Below, one piece after another: positions 1 through 6,700 of a DNA stretch of 14,622 nt. The DNA comes from Anaerolineaceae bacterium UBA5838 (GTDB lineage Bacteria; Chloroflexota; Anaerolineae; Anaerolineales; Anaerolineaceae), in NCBI GenBank assembly GCA_002432795.1, contig DJGU01000041.1, positions 5,109-19,730 of the forward strand, given 5' to 3'. Within the stretch, counting starts at the first letter, position 1. The number at the start of each line of letters is the position of its first letter. The notes beneath the pieces are model-generated. The model did no database searches, was not told the DNA's origin, and saw only the letters and a list, made by a program, of their open reading frames with translations. Position numbers and translations under genes: made by a program.

Positions 1-414
1 GAAAACGTGACCATCGCGGATTTGGTCAAGGAGGGGTTAAGGTCGGGCATGCTGCTATTTGAGGAGGATCAGACGATAGGTATCTGCGAACTCGCTCCAC
101 TGGCAGCTCCTACATCAGAGCAGGAGGCTGCGCCGGAAAACGGGCACTGGCAAGTCAGGCAGCTTAGCCTGGCAAAACGAGCGGATCATGCTTCACTGTT
201 TGTGTTTCTCGTGAAGGCTGCCATCCAGGAAACCTGGCGAGCCGGCGGCAAGCTGTTGCAAGTTTCGCCTTTGGATGACATCAGCCAACCCCGCCCAGCC
301 TTACCCGAGCGCTATGATGCCGCGGATATCGGCTATGCCAGTTTTTACGCCCGCGCTGGATTTAAGCGCCTTGAACCAGTTCCCGCCAGCCGTTGGGGCA
401 TCCATCATCAGTAG
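1..414 (+). CDS. GNAT-like N-acetyltransferase, 3' part only
   Basis: The reading frame is already open at base 1 and ends at TAG 412-414, so the N-terminus lies outside the window. The GTG at base 7 is unlikely to be the true start because the frame continues upstream of it. The visible roughly 138 residues look like the C-terminal part of a GNAT fold. A short strand with IGICELAPL is followed by VRQLSLAKR, an alpha helix (SLFVFLVKAAIQETW) and the typical late motif FYARAGFKRLE, which matches the family's FY-x-x-x-GF pattern. Such enzymes move an acetyl group from acetyl-CoA to an amine; the substrate cannot be read from this fragment. The next gene starts 81 bases downstream and has its own ribosome binding site, so operon membership is unclear. 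The assignment rests mainly on the FYxxxGF motif. Confidence 0.55.
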   Translation, partial: ENVTIADLVKEGLRSGMLLFEEDQTIGICELAPLAAPTSEQEAAPENGHWQVRQLSLAKRADHASLFVFLVKAAIQETWRAGGKLLQVSPLDDISQPRPALPERYDAADIGYASFYARAGFKRLEPVPASRWGIHHQ

Positions 415-455
415 CCGGTTGGCATCCCTGCCTGTCACGTCTGCCCAGGCTGGGG

Positions 456-461
456 TATAAA
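456..461 (+). promoter_or_regulatory. Possible -10 box of the aldo/keto reductase gene
   Basis: TATAAA preceded by GGGG lies 40 bases before the aldo/keto reductase ATG, in the gap after the acetyltransferase gene. No convincing -35 hexamer is seen at 16-18 bases upstream. Similar G-rich TATAAT-like boxes lie 34-42 bases before nagB, kbl and the PfkB kinase gene, which supports it modestly. Confidence 0.3.
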
Positions 462-495
462 TTAGATAGACTTCCAAAAATCAGAAAGGACTGCC

Positions 496-1431
496 ATGTA
501 CACAATTTCCCTCACTCCAGATATGCAAGCCAGCGCGCTCGTGTTGGGCTGTATGCGCATCACACGCCTCTCAGGTTCTGAGCTGGACCTGCACCTCAAG
601 ACCGCCCTCGAACTCGGCATCAACTTTTTCGATCATGCCGATATTTACGGCAGCAATAGCGCCTGCGAGCGCCATTTTGGCGAGTGGCTGCGCGACAACC
701 CAGGTTTGCGCTCCCAAATGCTGATTCAGTCGAAGTGCGGTATCGTCCAGAATGAAGCCCGCCAAAACATCGCTTTTAACTTCTCCTTCGCGCATATCCT
801 CAAGTCGGTTGAAAATTCCCTGCAAAACCTGGGGATCGAACAGCTCGACGTGCTGCTACTGCATCGCCCGGACGCCCTTTTTGAGCCGGAAGAGGTGGCA
901 GCTGCGTTTGACGAACTCTACGCCAGCGGCAAAGTGCGCGCTTTTGGCGTAAGCAACATGCACTCCCGTCAGATTGAGCTTCTGCAGTCCGCCACCAGTC
1001 ATAAACTGGTTGCAAACCAGCTGCAATTCGGTCCCGCTCACACTGGCATGATCGATCACGCTATACGGATGAACACGAACCTGCCATTTTCTGAGGACCA
1101 CGATTCGGCTACGCTGGATTACTCCCGGTTGCACGGTATGACGATCCAAGCCTGGTCACCATTTCAAGCCGGTTTCATAGCAGGAACCTACATGGACAAC
1201 CCCGAGTTTCCCGGGCTGAACGCTGCGTTGGAAGAGGTTGGGGCCAAGTATGGGATCACCAAGAATGGCGCCGTAGCAGCCTGGATCGCGTGTCATCCGG
1301 CAAAGATGCAGATGATTGCCGGCACGATGAACACTCAGCGCCTGCGTGAGATTGCTGCCGGTATGGACATTCCACTCAGCCGCGAGGATTGGTATCGCAT
1401 CTATTCCAGCGAAGGGCGCGACCTGCCGTAG
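496..1431 (+). CDS. Aldo/keto reductase, YdhF-like
   Basis: A 311-residue cytosolic NAD(P)H-dependent oxidoreductase of the aldo/keto reductase superfamily, which reduces carbonyls to alcohols on a TIM barrel. The catalytic tetrad is visible: Asp46 in FFDHADIYG, Tyr51, Lys80 in IQSKCGI and His123 in LLLHRPD. The pattern HADIYG, SKCGI, HRPD, GVSN (about residues 150-155) and the C-terminal EDWYRIYSS resembles the E. coli YdhF group, whose length is also close to 300. ATG 496 follows a good ribosome binding site, AGAAAGGA, at 483-490. Neighbouring genes give no hint of the substrate. The family assignment is firm; the physiological substrate is unknown. Confidence 0.9.
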   Translation: MYTISLTPDMQASALVLGCMRITRLSGSELDLHLKTALELGINFFDHADIYGSNSACERHFGEWLRDNPGLRSQMLIQSKCGIVQNEARQNIAFNFSFAHILKSVENSLQNLGIEQLDVLLLHRPDALFEPEEVAAAFDELYASGKVRAFGVSNMHSRQIELLQSATSHKLVANQLQFGPAHTGMIDHAIRMNTNLPFSEDHDSATLDYSRLHGMTIQAWSPFQAGFIAGTYMDNPEFPGLNAALEEVGAKYGITKNGAVAAWIACHPAKMQMIAGTMNTQRLREIAAGMDIPLSREDWYRIYSSEGRDLP

Positions 1432-1599
1432 CCTGCCAGCTGCAGTAGCAATGCAACGATGCAGTTAAGACTTCAGGAGATGAATATCCGTGCAGAAGTA
1501 TTAACTGGAGCATAAAAACTATGTGGAACAGTAAAGTCAGGCAAATTAAATTGCAAGAATGAGCAATTATTGACGCCTGCCAATTAAAGAGGAGAGGCT

Positions 1600-2085
1600 A
1601 TGATCACCGCAAAAGAATATCAAAGCATGCTGGAAGGCAACTTGGAGCTTATCAAAGAGCAGATTAAAGACGTGAGTGACTCTGAAATGCTCATCCAACC
1701 TCCCAACGGTGGTAACTGTATGTTGTGGACTTTAGGGCATCTGACTGAGAGCCTGATCCCGATCCTGCGTTTCCTGGACGGAAAGAAAACGGAGGGTTTG
1801 ACGGATCTGAGTCGTTTTGAAAGAGGTTCAGAACCAATTTTAGGCCCCGAAGCGGGCCTGATGACGGCTTCTGAACTGATGACTGCTTATGAGGTGCTGC
1901 ACCAGGCGGTTCTTGAGAAGCTTGAGCCGATGACTGACGCTGACTTCGATGAGGAGGTCCCAGGGTTTGGGCGGCCTGCGCGGCGGGGCTGGATGTTGTT
2001 TTTCATGGAGTTCCACCACGCTTACCACATCGGGCAACTGGAGTTACTGCGCAACCTGGCAGGGCATACAGAAAAGATTATTTAG
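1600..2085 (+). CDS. DinB-fold putative metal-dependent protein
   Basis: A 161-residue protein of the DinB/YfiT-like four-helix-bundle superfamily. The presumed divalent-metal triad is visible: His47 in the LGHLTES segment at the end of the first helix pair, and His139 plus His143 in HHAYHIGQL near the C-terminus. The length is typical for the family. Members include thiol-dependent transferases and many proteins of unknown function. Nothing here tells which reaction, if any, this one performs. Despite the name, the family is not DNA polymerase IV. ATG 1600 is supported by an AGAGGAGAG ribosome binding site just upstream. The 168 bases before it show no clear promoter. The gene converges on nagB with a small stem-loop between them. 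Confidence 0.8.
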   Translation: MITAKEYQSMLEGNLELIKEQIKDVSDSEMLIQPPNGGNCMLWTLGHLTESLIPILRFLDGKKTEGLTDLSRFERGSEPILGPEAGLMTASELMTAYEVLHQAVLEKLEPMTDADFDEEVPGFGRPARRGWMLFFMEFHHAYHIGQLELLRNLAGHTEKII

Positions 2086-2096
2086 GGTGTTTTTAC

Positions 2097-2120
2097 CAGT
2101 TGAATGAGCTTATTCAACTG
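2097..2120. terminator. Stem-loop between convergent dinB-like gene and nagB
   Basis: CAGTTGAAT (2097-2105) and ATTCAACTG (2112-2120) form a perfect 9-bp stem around a 6-base loop. It sits in the 36-base gap between two converging stop codons, the position expected of a shared bidirectional terminator. Neither side carries a clear T-run after the stem, so it may only block antisense read-through or protect 3' ends. Confidence 0.4.
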
Positions 2121-2121
2121 A

Positions 2122-2847
2122 TCAGGCTAAGGCAAGCGCTTCTTCATCCGCGATTACCATCACGTTCGGGTGCACCTGCAGGATCGAAGCCGGCAGCTGC
2201 GGGTCAATGGGGCCGTTGATCATCTGTGCAATCGCTTCAGCTTTCTTTGATCCGCTTGCCAGAAGCAAGATCCTTTTTGCGCTTAAGATCGATCGCATAC
2301 CCATGGTGATAGCCTGCCGGGGCACTTCAACTTCGCTCTCAAAGAAGCGCGCGTTGGCTTTGATGGTTTCTTCATTCAGATCCACCAGGTGAGTCTGGGC
2401 AAAAAAGTAAGTGTGCGGCTCGTTGAAGGCGATATGACCGTTATCACCGATTCCCAGCAATTGGATGTCCGTGCCACCGAGCGAAGCAACGATGCTGTCA
2501 TATTCTGCGCAAGTTTTGGCAACATCCCGGGTGAGTCCGTCGGGAACATGGGTATTTTCAGGGGATATATTGATATGGTCAAAGAAGTTATGCTGCATGA
2601 AGTAGCGGTAGCTTTGCTCATGCTCCGGGCTTAATCCGTAGTACTCATCCAGGTTGACCGTGATAACTTTTGAAAAGTCCAGTTCCTCATTCAGATGGAA
2701 GCGGATAAGTTCCTTATAGGTGCCAATGGGGGTTGAGCCTGTCGCAAGCCCCAGCGCGCTATGCGGCTTGAGCTGCACCTGGGCAGCGATGATGCGGGCA
2801 GCCTTGCGGCTCATATCGGCATAGTCAACACAAGAAATAATCTGCAT
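2122..2847 (-). CDS. nagB: Glucosamine-6-phosphate deaminase
   Basis: A 241-residue cytosolic enzyme converting glucosamine 6-phosphate to fructose 6-phosphate and ammonia, the last step of amino-sugar catabolism into glycolysis. Visible motifs are the phosphate-binding LATGSTPIGTY (residues 34-44), the VNLDEYYGL motif with catalytic Asp67, and GIGDNGHIAFNEP with Asn136, His138 and Glu143 lining the active site. NARFF follows further on. The frame is open to 2949, but the ATG at 2845-2847 is chosen. It follows a GGGAG ribosome binding site, gives the family length of about 240, and makes the protein begin MQIISC as relatives do. The upstream extension would overlap the promoter region. No nagA or sugar transporter is nearby. 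The short form lacks the longer C-terminal tail of the E. coli enzyme. Confidence 0.93.
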   Translation of the reverse strand: MQIISCVDYADMSRKAARIIAAQVQLKPHSALGLATGSTPIGTYKELIRFHLNEELDFSKVITVNLDEYYGLSPEHEQSYRYFMQHNFFDHINISPENTHVPDGLTRDVAKTCAEYDSIVASLGGTDIQLLGIGDNGHIAFNEPHTYFFAQTHLVDLNEETIKANARFFESEVEVPRQAITMGMRSILSAKRILLLASGSKKAEAIAQMINGPIDPQLPASILQVHPNVMVIADEEALALA

Positions 2848-2880
2848 GGCACACTCCCATAAATGCTTATTGATGCAAAT

Positions 2881-2911
2881 ATTATATACCGATCTGGCCT
2901 GAAACAGTCCA
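2881..2911 (-). promoter_or_regulatory. Putative nagB promoter
   Basis: On the minus strand TGGACT (2906-2911), a 17-base spacer and TATATAAT (2881-2888) resemble a sigma-70 promoter. Four of six bases match the -35 consensus. The -10 lies about 34 bases before the nagB ATG. It shares the 116-base divergent gap with the kbl promoter. Confidence 0.45.
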
Positions 2912-2929
2912 TATAGCTCTAAGCACGGG

Positions 2930-2935
2930 TATAAT
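2930..2935 (+). promoter_or_regulatory. Putative -10 box of kbl
   Basis: A perfect TATAAT preceded by GGG lies 29 bases (box end to start) before the kbl ATG. No good -35 is seen at the proper distance, so an activator or an extended contact might be needed. Confidence 0.45.
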
Positions 2936-2963
2936 CTTAGTAATTGCATAGAAAGAGGTGTTT

Positions 2964-4145
2964 ATGAGCGATAAATTGACTTGGATTGACGAAGAGCTGA
3001 CCAATTTGAAAGAAACTGGCTTCTACAATAAGATCCGCACCATGGATTCACCACAAGGCCCCTCTGTGATTGTAGATGGCAAAAGAGTACTCAATTTTTG
3101 CGCCAACAACTATCTCGGTTTGGCTAATCATCCGCGTGTAGTTGAAGCCGCAATCGATGCAATGAAGAAATATGGCATTGGGCCAGGAGCTGTACGCTCG
3201 ATTGCCGGAACCATGAGCCTGCATGTCGAACTGGAACGGCGCATGGCTGAGTTCAAGCGGGTTGAAGCCGCAATCACTTTCCAATCGGGGTTCACGGCCA
3301 ATGGCGCAACTATCCCGGCTCTGGTTGGCAAGGAAGACGCAATTTTTTCTGACGAACTCAATCATGCCTCGATCATTGATGGTTCCAGGCTTTCAGGCGC
3401 AAAGATCCATCGCTTCAAGCACGCGGATCCAGCCGACCTTGATCGGGTAATTCAGGAAGCTCAGGGCAGCTATCGACGCGGCTTGATGATTACGGATGGC
3501 GTCTTTTCCATGGACGGCGATTTCGCTCCTCTTGATAAGTTGGTCGAAGTTTCGGATAAGTATGGTCTCATGACCATGGTCGATGACGCCCATGGTGAGG
3601 GCGTGATGGGTGAAGGCGGACGAGGTATCGTCGATCACTTCAAACTGCACGGCAAAATTGATATCGAATTGGGCACTTTCAGCAAAGCCTTTGGCGTTGT
3701 TGGCGGGGTGGTGGCGGGTAACGCTCGAATCGTCGAGTGGCTGCGCCAGCGCGGGCGCCCCTTCCTGTTCTCTTCCGCGGTGACAGTGCCGGATATCGCT
3801 GCCTGCATAGCCGCAGTGGATCTGCTGGAAGAATCGACCGAGTTGGTAGACCAATTGTGGAAAAACGCCCGCTACTTCCAGGCAGAAATGCGCAAACTGG
3901 GCTTTGACACCGGTCTGACCCAAACCCCCATCACGCCTGTTATGCTGGGTGATGTGCAGCTGGCGCGCGAATTCAGCCGGCAGCTTTTTGAGGAAGGCAT
4001 TTTTGCCATGGCACTGGGTTTTCCGACCGTGCCAATAGGTAAGGCGCGCATCCGTGTGATGATTTCCGCCGCCCACAGCCAGGATGATTTGGATCAGGCC
4101 CTCGATGCTTTCGATCGGGTTGGCAAGCGGCTGGGCGTGAAGTAA
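2964..4145 (+). CDS. kbl: 2-amino-3-ketobutyrate CoA ligase (glycine C-acetyltransferase)
   Basis: A 393-residue PLP-dependent alpha-oxoamine synthase. Kbl splits 2-amino-3-ketobutyrate with CoA into glycine and acetyl-CoA, the second step of threonine degradation. Visible features are FCANNYLGLANHP (45-57), GPGAVRSIAGTMSLH (73-87), DELNHASIIDG with His134 stacking on PLP, VDDAHGEG with Asp207 and His210, and the Schiff-base Lys241 in GTFSKAFG. Length matches E. coli Kbl (398). The ATG at 2964 is preferred over the in-frame GTG 2958, because GAAAGAGG (2951-2958) then sits 5 bases upstream as a ribosome binding site. No threonine dehydrogenase gene adjoins it, and BioF is a close relative. The strict match to the Kbl signature and the lack of bio genes favour Kbl. 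Confidence 0.85.
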   Translation: MSDKLTWIDEELTNLKETGFYNKIRTMDSPQGPSVIVDGKRVLNFCANNYLGLANHPRVVEAAIDAMKKYGIGPGAVRSIAGTMSLHVELERRMAEFKRVEAAITFQSGFTANGATIPALVGKEDAIFSDELNHASIIDGSRLSGAKIHRFKHADPADLDRVIQEAQGSYRRGLMITDGVFSMDGDFAPLDKLVEVSDKYGLMTMVDDAHGEGVMGEGGRGIVDHFKLHGKIDIELGTFSKAFGVVGGVVAGNARIVEWLRQRGRPFLFSSAVTVPDIAACIAAVDLLEESTELVDQLWKNARYFQAEMRKLGFDTGLTQTPITPVMLGDVQLAREFSRQLFEEGIFAMALGFPTVPIGKARIRVMISAAHSQDDLDQALDAFDRVGKRLGVK

Positions 4146-4198
4146 ACACATCCGCTGCTATCTCTTCCCTGGCTTGTTTTTTTGGGAAATCAAGAATC

Positions 4199-4233
4199 AA
4201 AGCCACCACCTTAAGCAAAGTGGTGGCTTTTTT
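4199..4233 (+). terminator. Rho-independent terminator of kbl
   Basis: AGCCACCAC (4201-4209) pairs with GTGGTGGCT (4220-4228), extended to 11 bp by flanking AA/TT. The loop is 10 bases and a T-run reaches 4233. It lies about 55 bases after the kbl stop. On the other strand it lies about 125 bases after the udp-like stop and could help there too. Confidence 0.88.
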
Positions 4234-4355
4234 ATGGTTGAAATGATGGGTTGGCAGCACTTCGCCGATAGGATAATGGATCAAGAAGGATGGATAGCGG
4301 ATCAATTACTCAGTGAATCAAGAATTTAGCTGAAGTTTCCCTGACCGCAGCGACC

Positions 4356-5093
4356 TTACCCATCTTTGATCACCCTGCGCAGGGCTTCTAAAGCAGTCAG
4401 AATCTCGTTGCGCTCTCCTTGCATGGCAAGATCCTCACCGCTGACATATGACCCAATCGATTCCAGGGTGTCTTCCTCGTAGGCAACGACATTATTCAGA
4501 ATGGAAGCGGTTTTGAAGCCCCTCAAGCTTCCAATTGTGAATAACGCTGCAGTTTCCATGTCGGCACCCAACACACCCTGCCGCGACCAATATGCGTCGA
4601 TTTCGGCTTCCTGGTCCGTATAAAAACTATCATGGCTGCGAGCGATCCCAATATGATGGGCAAAGCCTTGCTCTTTGGCGGCTTCGATGCAAGCAAACAT
4701 CAGTTCTGCGTCTGGAACCGCGGGGAAAATTGCCTGGCTGTAGGTTTTGGATGCGCCGTCGTCTTTGACCGCGCCGTTGACGATGACGAGATCGCCCAGT
4801 TTTACTTTGGGTTGCAGCGAACCGCAGCTGCCGATGCGGATCATAGCCCTGACGCCGATGTTATGCAGCTCTTCCGCGGCAATTCCTGCGGATGCCCCGC
4901 CAATACCTGTGGAGACAGCCAAAACAGGCAGACCTTTATAGGTGCCGCGCAGACTGCGAAATTCACGATTGTAAGCCAGTTCGGTTACGTCGCTCAGGAA
5001 GGGGGCAATCCGGTCGAGCCGGGCGGGGTCGCCGGGCAATAAGGCACAGTGGGCAAGAATGGTTTCATCGAGTTGAATGTGAGGCTGCAACAT
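4356..5093 (-). CDS. Nucleoside phosphorylase, uridine phosphorylase type
   Basis: A 245-residue protein of the nucleoside phosphorylase-I family, which cleaves a nucleoside with phosphate into base and (deoxy)ribose 1-phosphate. Visible motifs are the phosphate loop LLPGDPARLDRIA (18-30, Gly21), Arg43, the STGIGGASAG strand (61-70), RIGSCGS with Arg86 and Ser89, SHDSFYTDQE (153-162), and DMETAALF with the ribose-binding Met179-Glu180 pair. The region where PNP (DeoD) has its catalytic SDH aspartate reads NNVVAYEEDT instead, which favours the uridine-phosphorylase branch. The frame opens at 5159, but ATG 5091-5093 is chosen. AAGAGGAA lies directly upstream, and the length fits E. coli Udp (253). 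It is divergent from the sugar-kinase operon. Pyrimidine preference is inferred, not proven. Confidence 0.85.
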   Translation of the reverse strand: MLQPHIQLDETILAHCALLPGDPARLDRIAPFLSDVTELAYNREFRSLRGTYKGLPVLAVSTGIGGASAGIAAEELHNIGVRAMIRIGSCGSLQPKVKLGDLVIVNGAVKDDGASKTYSQAIFPAVPDAELMFACIEAAKEQGFAHHIGIARSHDSFYTDQEAEIDAYWSRQGVLGADMETAALFTIGSLRGFKTASILNNVVAYEEDTLESIGSYVSGEDLAMQGERNEILTALEALRRVIKDG

Positions 5094-5126
5094 GGTTCCT
5101 CTTTTCTGTTTGGGTTGGCTTCTCCC

Positions 5127-5155
5127 AGTATAATTGCCTATATCGCGAAAATCAA
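5127..5155 (-). promoter_or_regulatory. Putative sigma-70 promoter of the Udp-like gene
   Basis: On the minus strand TTGATT (5150-5155), exactly 17 bases, then TATACT (5127-5132): a good sigma-70 layout about 34 bases before the chosen start. Its -10 overlaps the opposing -10 of the kinase operon at 5129-5134. Confidence 0.6.
5129..5134 (+). promoter_or_regulatory. Putative -10 box of the kinase-oxidoreductase-deaminase operon
   Basis: A perfect TATAAT lies 36 bases before the kinase ATG. The bases at -35 (CTGTTT at 17-base spacing) are poor. The box overlaps the divergent promoter's -10, so the two RNA polymerase complexes cannot both occupy the site. Confidence 0.45.
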
Positions 5156-5170
5156 TCAAAAGGACTGCCT

Positions 5171-6091
5171 ATGCCTATTTTAAATTTTGGTTCACTTAAT
5201 ATTGACCATGTTTACCGGGTAGACAACTTCGTACTCCCAGGCGAAACCAAACATACAAAATCCTACACAATTAACAGCGGCGGTAAGGGACTAAACCAAT
5301 CCATAGCGGCTGCCAGGGCTGGCAGCCAGGTGTTTCATGCCGGCGTTGCTGGCAGAGATGGCGGGTTTTTGGTTGAAATGCTGCAAGCAGCCGGAGTGGA
5401 CACCTCGCTGATGCAGACTTCAGCGGAGGTCAGTGGGCATGCCATCATCCAGGTGGCGGATTCCGGTCAGAACTGTATCCTGCTGTATGGTGGCACGAAC
5501 CAAATGCTGACTGAAGCCTATGTGGACCGAACGCTGGACGCATTTGGCGGTGACGGTTTTGTTTTACTGCAGAATGAGACCAATCTGGTGGGTAAGATTA
5601 TCGAAAAAGCCGCTGCGAAGGGCTTGCAAGTTGCGCTGAATGCCGCTCCATACTCCGAAGACGTGAATGCTTATCCTATTGACCAGCTCGATTGGCTGAT
5701 TGTTAACGAGGTTGAAGGAGCAGGAATTATCGGTGGGGCGGTGGATGAAAATCTGCTGCAGCGCCTGGCTGAGCGCTATCCCAAGGCAGGTATTCTGCTA
5801 ACGCTCGGGTCACGCGGCGCACAGTGTGTTCAAAATGGTCATTACGCCAGCATCGGCAGCTGCAAGGTGCAGGCGGTGGATACCACTGCCGCAGGGGACA
5901 CCTTCAGCGGCTATTTCTTGTTTGGTGTGATGCAGAGCTTGAGCCTTGCCGAGACGCTGCGCCTGGCGACTGTGGCTTCAGCGTTGTGCGTGCAGCGCCC
6001 AGGAGCGGCGAATTCCATTCCCACCCGGGCTGAAGTGGAGCAAGTGCTTGCTGAAGGCACGCTGCAGGTTCCCGAGGTGCTGGAATGGTAA
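5171..6091 (+). CDS. PfkB-family sugar kinase, ribokinase-like
   Basis: A 306-residue ATP-dependent kinase of the PfkB/ribokinase family. Visible motifs are the N-terminal GSLNIDHVYRVD with substrate-binding Asp12, the first PfkB signature SGGKGLNQSIAAARAG (36-51), and the second signature DTTAAGDTFSG, in which D237-TTAAG-D243 holds the anion hole and the catalytic base Asp243. The GGKG-NQ-AAARxG form is typical of ribokinases, whose length is also about 305. The reading frame is open far upstream, but ATG 5171 is chosen. AAAAGGAC precedes it, and the family N-terminus starts exactly there. Ribose freed by the neighbouring nucleoside hydrolases would be a natural substrate. A nucleoside kinase is the main alternative. 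An 8-bp inverted repeat (5308-5327) inside the gene is probably incidental. Confidence 0.87.
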   Translation: MPILNFGSLNIDHVYRVDNFVLPGETKHTKSYTINSGGKGLNQSIAAARAGSQVFHAGVAGRDGGFLVEMLQAAGVDTSLMQTSAEVSGHAIIQVADSGQNCILLYGGTNQMLTEAYVDRTLDAFGGDGFVLLQNETNLVGKIIEKAAAKGLQVALNAAPYSEDVNAYPIDQLDWLIVNEVEGAGIIGGAVDENLLQRLAERYPKAGILLTLGSRGAQCVQNGHYASIGSCKVQAVDTTAAGDTFSGYFLFGVMQSLSLAETLRLATVASALCVQRPGAANSIPTRAEVEQVLAEGTLQVPEVLEW

Positions 6092-6675
6092 GGGTGCTTT
6101 ACATCGATTGCTGCATCCGACGGGAACAGTCGCGAACTCGCGTTCTGGCTGAAGCCTTTCTGGCGGCGCTGCAAGCCAAAGAAGCTTACAAGGTGGAAAG
6201 ATTATGCCTGATGGACGAACCGCTTGCGCCCTTGACAGAGGGTTTCTTCGCCCAACGTGAACGCCTGCTGGCGGAACACAACCTCGAACATCCGCGCTTT
6301 CGCTATGCCCATCAATTCAGCCAGGCTGACCGTATCATCATTGCCGCGCCGTTCTGGGATCTGTGTTTCCCAGGCTTATTAAAGATTTTCATCGAGAACA
6401 TCTGCGTGGATGGGATTACCTTCGGCGTGGGTGAACATGGGTCTTTTGGGTTGTGCAAAGCGAAAAGACTACTGTTTCTGACTACTCGCGGTGGAGATTA
6501 CAGTCATTCCCCGCTCGAGATGGGCGCGCGTTATTTAGAGGCTTTGTGCAAATTTTGGGGAATCCCGCGCTTTGATGTGGTCGCGGCTGATGGGCTCGAT
6601 TTAGGTCGGGAGGCGGTTCAAACGATTCTTGACCGGGCTATCGCAGACGCGCTCGCACTGGTGGAAAACTTCTAA
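6085..6675 (+). CDS. Flavodoxin-fold FMN oxidoreductase (AzoR/NQO-like)
   Basis: A 196-residue protein of the NAD(P)H:quinone oxidoreductase / FMN-dependent azoreductase family, cytosolic and flavin-binding. It starts with a beta strand VRVLYIDCC and an SRTRVLAEAFLAAL helix, where FMN phosphate is normally held. The core motifs APFWDLCFPGLLKIFIE (88-104) and TTRGGDYS (133-140) align well with AzoR's PMYNF...P..LK.. and TTRGG segments, and GITF follows at 110-113. Length is close to AzoR (about 200). ATG 6085 lies inside the kinase gene and overlaps its stop by 7 bases. GAGG at 6074-6077 may serve as ribosome binding site, implying translational coupling. Its role in a nucleoside operon is unclear. 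Confidence 0.82.
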   Translation: MVRVLYIDCCIRREQSRTRVLAEAFLAALQAKEAYKVERLCLMDEPLAPLTEGFFAQRERLLAEHNLEHPRFRYAHQFSQADRIIIAAPFWDLCFPGLLKIFIENICVDGITFGVGEHGSFGLCKAKRLLFLTTRGGDYSHSPLEMGARYLEALCKFWGIPRFDVVAADGLDLGREAVQTILDRAIADALALVENF

Positions 6676-6700
6676 AAACGGAAAAGGAAGAGCATAGAAC

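Noticed and set aside
2848..2949. N-terminal extension of nagB to 2949
   Set aside because: It would add 34 residues unlike any deaminase N-terminus and cover the probable promoter. The inner ATG at 2847 has a ribosome binding site.
3393..4151. 252-residue minus-strand open frame opposite kbl
   Set aside because: It is a shadow of a well-supported gene, with no recognisable domain and a composition expected of reverse-complemented coding sequence.
4356..5093. Assignment as purine nucleoside phosphorylase (DeoD)
   Set aside because: The SDH catalytic aspartate motif of DeoD is not found; the matching segment is NNVVAYEEDT. The uridine phosphorylase branch fits better, though purine activity cannot be ruled out.
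4892..5170. Long upstream extension of the PfkB kinase frame
   Set aside because: It reads antisense through the Udp-like gene, and the family N-terminus begins exactly at ATG 5171 behind a ribosome binding site.
5308..5327. 8-bp inverted repeat GGCTGCCA/TGGCAGCC
   Set aside because: It lies inside the conserved PfkB signature-coding region (AAARAGS) and is explained by the alanine and glycine codons there.
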